Below are positions 1 to 5,188 of a stretch of 6,341 bases of DNA, piece by piece. Source of the DNA: Propionibacteriaceae bacterium. GTDB taxonomy: Bacteria > Actinomycetota > Actinomycetes > Propionibacteriales > Propionibacteriaceae. How positions within the stretch are numbered: the first letter of the stretch is position 1; each line of letters opens with the position of its first letter. The notes under the pieces were generated by a model that saw only the letters and a program-made list of their open reading frames with translations, did not search any database and was not told where the DNA came from. The DNA lies in assembly GCA_009781325.1 (NCBI GenBank), contig WQYJ01000127.1, positions 1-6,341 on the forward strand, given 5' to 3'. Both the position numbers and the translations under genes were made by a program.

Positions 1-345
1 CGTGTGGACTATAGAGAGATAGCGCAACCCCAGACCCTACGTCGACTGCCGGGGGCCCTGCCTGCGGCAGGGTGACCGCGGGTCGGTCATTCTGCGTGGA
101 GCAAAGCGCAATGCAGAACCCCCGGCGGCTGACGTGTGGACTATTGAGAGATAGCGCAACCCCAGACCCTACGTCGGCTGCCGGGGGCCCTGCCTGCGGC
201 AGGGTGACCGCGGGTCGGTCATTCTGCGTGGAGCAAAGCGCAATGCAGAACCCCCGGCGGCTGACGTGTGGACTATAGAGAGATAGCGCAACCCCAGACC
301 CTACGTCGGCTGCCGGGGGCCCTGCCTGCGGCAGGGTGACCGCGG
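1..345. repeat. Tandem array of a 132-bp unit (2.6 copies, continues off the left edge)
   Basis: Units start at 1, 133 and 265; the third stops matching after 345. Units 1 and 2 differ at only two positions (13 and 45 of the unit), and the 81 bp of unit 3 match except for the same polymorphic sites. Each unit holds two arms of one element in opposite orientation: a forward arm starting GACCCTACGTCGGCTGCC (33, 165, 297) and a degenerate reverse arm ending CCCCCGGCGGCTGACGT (about 84-135 and 216-267). The forward arm has a perfect 7-bp hairpin (CCCTGCC 56-62, GGCAGGG 66-72, 3-nt loop). The reverse arm has TTCTGC 90-95 facing GCAGAA 113-118. Because 132 is a multiple of three, a meaningless 44-residue-periodic open frame runs through it. 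The near identity of the units points to recent duplication or homogenisation. The layout resembles bacterial interspersed mosaic elements (REP pairs), which is inference. Confidence 0.95.
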
Positions 346-357
346 TGGCTGTCCCCC

Positions 358-405
358 CCGGTCATCCTGCCGCCAGGCAGGACCCCCGGCGGCCGATGTT
401 AGGAC
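358..405 (-). repeat. Inverted copy of the interspersed repeat element
   Basis: This copy reads CCGGTCATCCTGCC, then GGCAGGACCCCCGGCGGCC, and ends near 405; it is the reverse complement of the forward arm with a few changes near the end. TCCTGCC (365-371) and GGCAGGA (376-382) form a 7-bp stem with a 4-nt loop. It follows the third, broken tandem forward arm (297-342), so the two can also pair with each other as a larger stem-loop around 343-357. It is closer in sequence to the copies near 2447-2562 than to the degenerate reverse arms inside the tandem array. Confidence 0.85.
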
Positions 406-427
406 TCGCACACAGATCTCAACCCAC

Positions 428-449
428 GACCCTACGTCGGCTGCCGGGG
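428..449 (+). repeat. Half copy of the repeat element upstream of the nitroreductase gene
   Basis: Only the first 22 bp of the forward arm (GACCCTACGTCGGCTGCC plus a G run) are present; the internal hairpin part is missing. The copy ends 45 bp before the ATG at 495 and just upstream of the putative promoter. A second half copy with nearly the same end point lies upstream of murE at 2588-2610. Confidence 0.85.
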
Positions 450-457
450 TGGCTTTT

Positions 458-494
458 CTGAAACGGCTGTTGTCCAGGTACTAGACTGATACCT
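458..494 (+). promoter_or_regulatory. Putative leaderless promoter of the nitroreductase gene
   Basis: A -10-like TAGACT (482-487) ends 7 nt before the ATG at 495, and a -35-like CTGAAA (458-463) lies 18 bp further upstream; each matches 4 of 6 consensus positions. No Shine-Dalgarno sequence precedes the ATG. This spacing is what leaderless actinobacterial transcripts show, with transcription starting at or next to the A of ATG. The assignment is from spacing and motif only. Confidence 0.45.
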
Positions 495-1256
495 ATGAAC
501 CCCGTCGACTCCATACAGCCATCGTTTGGCGAGGCCATCTTTAGTTCTCGTTCTCAACTGGGATACCCGGTTGGCATGAGTCACGAGGAGGTTATCGCGG
601 CAATCAAAGATCGTCATGCCGTACGGAAATACCTTGATCGGGCGATTCCTGGGGAGGTACGCAGCGTACTTGATGTCGAAATCGAGCGTTGTAACACTGA
701 CTCTGGCTTGTCGATCCGTGCCTTCTACGACGAGCCTGAGGGGTTCCAGGGTGGCAGGACGCACTATGGGAATCTGCGCGGGGTCCAGAACTACTTTGCA
801 CTGGTGGGTCAGACTGGTACCGACCTGGACATCGACTGCGGATACTACGGACAAAGACTGGTCATTCTTGCTCAGCATCTCGGGCTGAACACCTGCTGGG
901 TTGGGCTGTCGTACAACAAGACAAAGGTGCGTTCCCAGATGGACTCTGATGAGAAGCTTGCTCTGGTAGTAGCCCTGGGATATGGGGAGAATCCCGGTAA
1001 GCCGCACCCATCAAAACCCGTTGAAAAACTAGGGCGTGTCCGCGTATCTGATCAGATGCCGCCGTGGTTCTTGGCCGGTCTGGAAATGGCTGCTTTAGCA
1101 CCCACGGCACTCAATCAACAGAAGTTCTCCTTCGACCTGGAAGACAACAAAGTTCGTGCTCACAAAGGAATCGGTTCATATACCGCTGTCGACTTGGGGA
1201 TCGCCCAATTCCACTTTGAAATTGGTGCTGCTGGGGCACAGTGGAATTGGGCCTGA
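495..1256 (+). CDS. Nitroreductase family protein (FMN-dependent oxidoreductase fold)
   Basis: A 253-residue cytoplasmic protein, without signal peptide or membrane segments, of the nitroreductase family, whose members use FMN and NAD(P)H to reduce nitro groups, quinones or similar substrates. The N-terminal part carries RHAVRKYLDRAI (40-51), matching the family's first FMN-phosphate-binding motif. GYYGQRLVILAQHLGLNTCWVG (116-137) is the typical central helix and strand, and WFLAGLEMAALAPTALNQQ (191-209) is the second flavin-contact segment. The double arrangement suggests the TM1586-like subgroup, where one chain resembles two half-domains; this is from memory of the family, not a search. 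The first 27 residues precede an alternative ATG at 576 (MSHEEV) that lies nearer the conserved domain. I prefer 495 because a -10-like box sits 7 nt before it, while 576 has neither a good Shine-Dalgarno nor such a box. The substrate cannot be told. lacI follows 42 bp downstream but appears to have its own promoter. Confidence 0.85.
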   Translation: MNPVDSIQPSFGEAIFSSRSQLGYPVGMSHEEVIAAIKDRHAVRKYLDRAIPGEVRSVLDVEIERCNTDSGLSIRAFYDEPEGFQGGRTHYGNLRGVQNYFALVGQTGTDLDIDCGYYGQRLVILAQHLGLNTCWVGLSYNKTKVRSQMDSDEKLALVVALGYGENPGKPHPSKPVEKLGRVRVSDQMPPWFLAGLEMAALAPTALNQQKFSFDLEDNKVRAHKGIGSYTAVDLGIAQFHFEIGAAGAQWNWA

Positions 1257-1285
1257 ATGTGGGCATCGCAGCGGCGAAAATGATC

Positions 1286-1298
1286 TAATATAGTCTCC
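1286..1298 (+). promoter_or_regulatory. Putative -10 region directly before lacI-family gene
   Basis: TAATAT (1286-1291) ends 7 nt before the ATG at 1299, matching the leaderless pattern of the genes at 495 and 4268. An overlapping TATAGT (1289-1294) is a better match to the consensus but would place the start of transcription inside the start codon. No convincing -35 hexamer and no Shine-Dalgarno sequence are visible. Confidence 0.4.
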
Positions 1299-2375
1299 AT
1301 GTCGCAACCAGAACCCCCAGTGATCCGGCGGAGGGGATCCCGGGGTCCGCTGCCAACCAGTGACGTCAATCTCCGCGATGTAGCCGCCCATGCCGGTGTT
1401 TCACCAGCAACGGCATCAAGGGTGTTTTCGGGGAATGCATCTGTGAGTGAATCTACACGGCTCAAGGTCTTGGCTTCGGCTCAAGAACTGGGGTATGTGA
1501 TGAATAATCTTGCTCAGGCGATGGTTGGTGCCGGGCATCGCAGTCTTGCCTTGGTGACATCTTCTCTGGAGCCATCATGGGTGTCTGACCTTGCTACCGG
1601 AGCTCAAGATACCGCTGCGAAGAATGCGCACCCTTTCCTGCTTGCCCTCACTCATGGTGATGCTAAGCGTGAACAACAGATTTTCGCCTCTTTGATTGAA
1701 CAGCGGGTTGCTGCCGTACTCATGACTGACTCGGCTGGTGCCGAAGGGCCGTCTGAGGAAAAACTGGCGACCTATGCTTCTGCTTTGGCCTCGGTGGGTG
1801 CAGTTCTGGTGATGTGCGGCTACCAGTTCTTCCCCACTATGCCGCAGATACTGACGGTGAATTGTGACCAGGTCGGAGGAGTACGCCAGGCAGTCCAGCA
1901 CCTGACCAGTAAGGGGCATCGCAGGATCGCCTTCCTCGGCTGGAATCGGACAACCACCGCAGGTCAGCGCTTCTTGGGTTACTCCCTAGGTATGCGCGAT
2001 GCAGGAATGGCAATCGACCCAGCGCTTGTGATCGAATGTACTGACGACGCCGTCGAGGCACACCTGAAATCCGCTCTGCTGCTGAAGAGCACCTCCCCTC
2101 CCACCGCTATTGTTTGCTTCACCGATAACACCGCGCGAGGGGTCTATCGCGCGGCACGGGATTTCGCTATCATCGTCCCCCTGCAGATCGCCATAGTGGG
2201 CTTCGATGACTCCCCCACCGCCACCGATCTAACCCCCGGTTTAACCACGGTCAGCGCACCCTATGTTGATCTAGGAGCCAGGGCAGCCAGCGTAGCCCTG
2301 CGCCTAGTGGACGAGAACCAAAACCCAGAGCTGCCCACGGAATTAATCATCCGAGGCTCCACTACCTCTGAATAG
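1299..2375 (+). CDS. LacI-family transcriptional regulator
   Basis: A 358-residue DNA-binding repressor-type protein, of usual length for the family plus an N-terminal extension of about 23 residues rich in Arg and Pro. The helix-turn-helix is at 24-50 (VNLRDVAAHAGVSPATASRV, then FSGNASVS), followed by STRLKVLASAQELGYVMN and the hinge helix. The rest is a periplasmic-binding-protein-like sensor domain: KGHRRIAFLG (205-214), FTDNTARGVYRAA (274-286), VGFDDSPTATDLTPGLTTVS (300-319) and the closing LGARAAS region. Such proteins usually bind a sugar or related ligand and control uptake or catabolic genes; no such gene is in this window, so the target is outside it or is the gene itself. Oddly, the hinge reads GYVMNNLAQAM where the family norm is GYxPNxxARxL, so the Pro, the Arg and the minor-groove Leu are all replaced (Met68, Gln73, Met75). 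The ATG at 1299 fits the domain start and the -10 box before it. Confidence 0.93.
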   Translation: MSQPEPPVIRRRGSRGPLPTSDVNLRDVAAHAGVSPATASRVFSGNASVSESTRLKVLASAQELGYVMNNLAQAMVGAGHRSLALVTSSLEPSWVSDLATGAQDTAAKNAHPFLLALTHGDAKREQQIFASLIEQRVAAVLMTDSAGAEGPSEEKLATYASALASVGAVLVMCGYQFFPTMPQILTVNCDQVGGVRQAVQHLTSKGHRRIAFLGWNRTTTAGQRFLGYSLGMRDAGMAIDPALVIECTDDAVEAHLKSALLLKSTSPPTAIVCFTDNTARGVYRAARDFAIIVPLQIAIVGFDDSPTATDLTPGLTTVSAPYVDLGARAASVALRLVDENQNPELPTELIIRGSTTSE

Positions 2376-2422
2376 ACGTGACGTGACAGCGGGCGCGGAC
2401 GTGACAGCGCGGATGACGTGAC
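2375..2422 (+). repeat. Cluster of four GACGTGAC octamers after the lacI-family gene
   Basis: GACGTGAC occurs at 2375-2382, 2380-2387, 2398-2405 and 2415-2422, all on the + strand; the first overlaps the stop codon and the second. Two are followed by AGCG and a GC-rich tract, so part of the cluster is a direct repeat of about 18 bp. Its function is unknown: it may be a short slipped-strand repeat or a set of protein-binding sites. Confidence 0.6.
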
Positions 2423-2430
2423 CGACCCAA

Positions 2431-2610
2431 GACCCTACGCCGACCCCCGGTCATCCTGCCGCGGGCAGGACCCCCGGCGGCCGACGTAGGGTCTGAATAT
2501 GGATCTTTCCCCGAGTCCACACGTCGGCTGCCGGGGGTCCTGCCTGGCGGCAGGATGACCGGGGGGTGAATATGGTTCTTTCCCCAAGACCCTACGTCGG
2601 CTGCCGGGGG
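2431..2610. repeat. Composite block of interspersed-repeat copies upstream of murE
   Basis: In order: a 13-bp start of a forward arm (2431-2443), a full reverse arm (2447-2493), a forward arm lacking its first bases (2521-2566), and a half forward arm (2588-2610). The spacer TGAATATGG plus A or T plus TCTTTCCCC occurs at 2494 and again at 2567, so about 73 bp are also directly repeated. Together with 2375-2422 this fills the 304-bp space between the lacI-family gene and murE; I see no gene in it. An open frame that starts with GTG at 2566 runs through the end of the block into murE, but its first 16 codons or so are translated repeat. Confidence 0.88.
2447..2562. repeat. Large imperfect inverted repeat (41/42-bp arms, 33-nt loop)
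   Basis: The arm CCGG...ACGT at 2447-2487 is almost the exact reverse complement of ACGT...CCGG at 2521-2562, with one indel and two mismatches. Each arm also folds on its own: TCCTGCC 2454-2460 with GGCAGGA 2464-2470, and TCCTGCC 2538-2544 with GGCAGGA 2549-2555. It lies between the lacI-family gene and murE, where it could stop or slow transcription, but no T run follows it, so I do not call it an intrinsic terminator. Confidence 0.8.
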
Positions 2611-2620
2611 TTGGTTCCCA

Positions 2621-2679
2621 TTGTCACGTCCGTTGGGGGTTGGTGGTACGGTGGTGCGGGTAGGAAGGTGGTTGCTTCT
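2621..2679 (+). promoter_or_regulatory. Possible promoter and Shine-Dalgarno for murE
   Basis: TTGTCA (2621-2626) matches 5 of 6 positions of the -35 consensus. A TACGGT preceded by TGG (2644-2652) could be an extended -10, but the 20-bp spacing is longer than usual. AGGAAGG (2662-2668) is a Shine-Dalgarno-like sequence 11 nt before the GTG at 2680. The ribosome site is more convincing than the promoter. The region lies downstream of the last repeat copy. Confidence 0.35.
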
Positions 2680-4182
2680 GTGAAGCGGTTTGGTGAGTAT
2701 CTGGGTGTCCTTGGCGACTTGGTTGCCGAGTCTTCATTGGGTGATGATCCGGTTATTACACAGGTGACTTATGATTCTCGGGAGGTTGTTCCTGGGGCGC
2801 TGTTCATCTGCAAGGGGGTGCACTTCTCACCTGACTATCTGCGTCAGGCAGTTGAGCGCGGTGCTGTGGCGTACATTTCATTGGAGCCCTACCCTGAGAT
2901 CACGTCCATTCCGTACGCGCTGGTCTCGGACATGCGCGCGACTATCGCATCTGCGGGTACGCTCTTCTATGACCGCGAATGGGACGCGCTGACGATCCTG
3001 GGTATCACCGGGACTAAGGGCAAATCAACAACGGTAATGTACCTCCATTCGATTCTGTCGGCTTGGGCAAAGAGTACGGGTGGACCTCGGCCAGGGATTC
3101 TGTCGACGATCATCAACTACGACGGTGTTATCGAAGCGCCGTCTGTGAAAACCACTGCTGAGACCCTAGACCTCTACAAACACCTCCACAACGCCGTCAC
3201 CACAGGATTGACCGAAGTCTGTATGGAGGTATCCAGCCAAGGGCTGCGATACCGCCGGGTTGCCAACGTTGAGTTCGACGTAGCCGGGTGGCTGAACATT
3301 GTTGAGGACCACATCTCGCCTGCCGAGCACAAAGACATGGAGGACTATCTCAGCGCCAAGCTGATGCTCTTCTCCCAGTCACGCCACGCCGTTGTCAATA
3401 TCCGTACCCAGGAACTGGATCGGGTCATGGCTGCCGCCGCAGCGTGTGAATCATTAACAACCTTCGGTCTGCAAAGAGCCGACGACCCCATCGAAGCCGA
3501 TTTCCTAGGTTCGCAGGTGAGACCCACACCGACAGGACAGGACTTCACTGTCACTGCTGATGGTACGGATCACCGCCTCTTCCTGCCGATGCCGGGAACC
3601 TTCAATGTGGAAAACGCCCTTGCGGCGATTGCAATGGCGCGAAATATTGATGTTCCCTGGGACTCCATTGCAGCCGGATTAGCTGATGTCCATGTTCCTG
3701 GGCGCATGGATGCTTTCCGCCTGGCTTCGGGTGCACTGGCTATTGTCGACTACGCCCATCAAAAGCTCTCGATTGAGACCCTGTTGGATTACATACACAC
3801 CGACTATCCCACATCTGCGATCACCATGGTTTTCGGCTGCGGAGGTCAGAAGGCACTCAACCGCCGCGAAGAACTCGGCATCCTTGCCCGCGAACACGCA
3901 GACACCATCGTACTCACGGAGGAAGACCCCGGAGACGTAGCAGTGATCGACATCTGCGAAGAGATCGATCGCCATATCCAAGCCGGCGGACCGAGGCCCT
4001 CACACATCATTGTCGACCGGGTCGAAGCGATCAACTACGCTCTTGAGCACGCTAGAGACGGAGATGTTGTTCTGATTCTCGGCAAGGGTGATGAACCCTG
4101 GCAGTTACGCGGAGCCACACAAGTCCCCCAACCCAGCGACATTGATGTCGTCAATGATTTCTTGGCCCGTGAATCTGGATAA
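2680..4182 (+). CDS. murE: Mur ligase MurE, probably L-lysine-adding (UDP-MurNAc-tripeptide synthetase)
   Basis: A 500-residue cytoplasmic ATP-dependent ligase adding the third stem-peptide residue to UDP-MurNAc-L-Ala-D-Glu in peptidoglycan synthesis. N-terminal MurE domain: TYDSREV (30-36), then GALFICKG. Mur central domain: P-loop GITGTKGKST (108-117), KTTAET (157-162), EVSSQG (183-188), NIVEDHI (206-212), a lysine in DYLSAK (about 227) that is carbamoylated in the family, PGTFNVENAL (305-314). C-terminal domain: VPGRMD (339-344), DYAHQKLS (357-364), FGCGG (385-389), GKGDE (468-472). The specificity motif DNPR of diaminopimelate-adding enzymes is replaced by EDPG (about 415-418). This, with DYAH-QKLS and SSQG, fits lysine-adding enzymes as I recall them; ornithine or another diamino acid is not excluded. 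Start: an in-frame GTG at 2566 would add 38 residues, but the first are translated repeat; GTG 2680 (VKRFGEYL) has AGGAAGG upstream and gives the family length. GTG 2668 is a third option. No murF or other cell-wall gene adjoins it. Confidence 0.9.
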   Translation: MKRFGEYLGVLGDLVAESSLGDDPVITQVTYDSREVVPGALFICKGVHFSPDYLRQAVERGAVAYISLEPYPEITSIPYALVSDMRATIASAGTLFYDREWDALTILGITGTKGKSTTVMYLHSILSAWAKSTGGPRPGILSTIINYDGVIEAPSVKTTAETLDLYKHLHNAVTTGLTEVCMEVSSQGLRYRRVANVEFDVAGWLNIVEDHISPAEHKDMEDYLSAKLMLFSQSRHAVVNIRTQELDRVMAAAAACESLTTFGLQRADDPIEADFLGSQVRPTPTGQDFTVTADGTDHRLFLPMPGTFNVENALAAIAMARNIDVPWDSIAAGLADVHVPGRMDAFRLASGALAIVDYAHQKLSIETLLDYIHTDYPTSAITMVFGCGGQKALNRREELGILAREHADTIVLTEEDPGDVAVIDICEEIDRHIQAGGPRPSHIIVDRVEAINYALEHARDGDVVLILGKGDEPWQLRGATQVPQPSDIDVVNDFLARESG

Positions 4183-4267
4183 GTAGTCCAGGGATACCCC
4201 ATAAACCTGCAAGATTCCACCACCCATAGTTATAAGATATCGCTAATCCAGCCATATACTGACATAC
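4183..4267 (+). promoter_or_regulatory. Promoter region of the ABC transporter operon, leaderless -10
   Basis: The AT-rich 85-bp gap after murE ends with TATACT (4255-4260), a 5-of-6 match to the -10 consensus, exactly 7 nt before the ATG at 4268. No Shine-Dalgarno sequence precedes the ATG. A clear -35 is not seen; TTATAA (4230-4235) is the nearest candidate at 19 bp. No terminator hairpin for murE is evident in the gap. Confidence 0.6.
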
Positions 4268-5188
4268 ATGGTGAATGGGCAGTCCGGGCCGCCGGTGATT
4301 CATGTGGAGAACTTCAAGATGAACTTCGGCGCGACCCAGGTGATCAAGGATCTTAGTTTCGATGTGAATCCTGGGGAGACTTTTGGATTCCTGGGTTCCA
4401 ATGGTTCGGGGAAGACGACAACGATTCGGGCACTGCTCGGAATCTACATCCCGACAGCCGGGGTACTGCAGATTAATGGGCGAAACTTTGAACCTTCGCA
4501 GGCGACTGAATTGGGGTATCTTCCCGAAGAGCGCGGGCTCTACAAGAAGGAGACGGTTCTCGACACCATGGTCTATTTCGGGCGTCTTAAGGGGATGACT
4601 CCTGCGTCGGCTCGTACTTGGTCGCTGTCGTACCTTGAGCGGGTGGGGTTACTCGACAAGCCAAAAGTACGCCTTGACAAGCTCTCGGGCGGCGAGCAGC
4701 AGAAGGTACAACTCGGGGTGACGATCATGAATGATCCCAAGCTGCTGATTCTGGATGAACCCACCAAGGGCTTTGACCCGGTCAACCGCCGTCTGCTGAT
4801 GTCCATCATCGAGGAACGCAAGCAAGCCGGAGCAACCATCGTCATCATCACTCACCAGATGGATGACGTCGAGAAACTGTGCGACCGCATCATCCTGTTG
4901 AAAGACGGCGTCAAGCACGCGTACGGGACGGTCGAAGAGGTTCAGGATGAGTTCGGGGGGACGACGATCAAGATTGAGGCTGACCGCAAGCTGCCGGCAT
5001 CCCCGTCGTACACCATCCTCGCCGATGCACACGGGCACTCCGAAGTCAGCCTGACCGAGGGTAGGCAGGCATCTGCGGTTCTGAATGAACTGATTGAGGC
5101 GGGGCTGACGGTGTCCAGTTTCATACCAGGGCGGCGAAGTCTGGAGTCGATCTTTGTCAGTATCTACGGTGCAAAGGAGGTGGACTGA
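4268..5188 (+). CDS. ABC transporter ATP-binding protein, NatA-like
   Basis: A 306-residue cytoplasmic ATPase that would power the membrane protein encoded next to it. All nucleotide-binding motifs are intact: Walker A GSNGSGKT (43-50), GYLPEERGLY (83-92) at the Q-loop position, signature LSGGEQQKV (139-147), Walker B LLILDEP (159-165), D-loop GFDP (168-171) and switch His196 (THQM). Glu replaces the Q-loop Gln (PEERGLY), as is usual in this NatA-like group. About 80 residues after the ATPase domain (from around 228) match the accessory C-terminal domain often seen in these proteins (DUF4162-like). NatA/NatB pairs in Bacillus export sodium, but related ABC-2 pairs export drugs, peptides or lantibiotics, so the substrate is open. 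The ATG at 4268 lies 7 nt after a -10 box and places the first beta strand (VIHVENFKMNFG) normally. The stop codon overlaps the start of the permease gene by 1 nt (TGATG). Confidence 0.92.
   Translation: MVNGQSGPPVIHVENFKMNFGATQVIKDLSFDVNPGETFGFLGSNGSGKTTTIRALLGIYIPTAGVLQINGRNFEPSQATELGYLPEERGLYKKETVLDTMVYFGRLKGMTPASARTWSLSYLERVGLLDKPKVRLDKLSGGEQQKVQLGVTIMNDPKLLILDEPTKGFDPVNRRLLMSIIEERKQAGATIVIITHQMDDVEKLCDRIILLKDGVKHAYGTVEEVQDEFGGTTIKIEADRKLPASPSYTILADAHGHSEVSLTEGRQASAVLNELIEAGLTVSSFIPGRRSLESIFVSIYGAKEVD
5173..5181 (+). promoter_or_regulatory. Strong Shine-Dalgarno for the permease gene
   Basis: AAAGGAGGT lies inside the end of the ATPase gene, 6-7 nt before the ATG at 5188. It is the only near-perfect ribosome site in the window and fits translational coupling through the TGATG overlap, in contrast to the operon's first gene, which has none. 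Confidence 0.85.

Noticed and set aside
72..278. 68-residue open frame with an internal 44-residue repeat
   Set aside because: It exists only because the 132-bp DNA repeat is a multiple of three; it has no ribosome site and its protein shows no recognisable motif.
1..450. CRISPR array
   Set aside because: The repeat unit is 132 bp with no short repeats separated by unique spacers; units are nearly identical throughout.
455..475. LacI-type operator before the nitroreductase gene (TGAAACGGCTGTT)
   Set aside because: Only the left half resembles an operator; the right half is not its reverse complement.
432..1007. 191-residue open frame on the minus strand
   Set aside because: It lies opposite the nitroreductase gene, has no family features and is a shadow of that gene's codon pattern.
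4183..4230. Intrinsic terminator after murE
   Set aside because: Only a 3- to 4-bp GGG/CCC pairing around 4190-4200 is visible and no T run follows.
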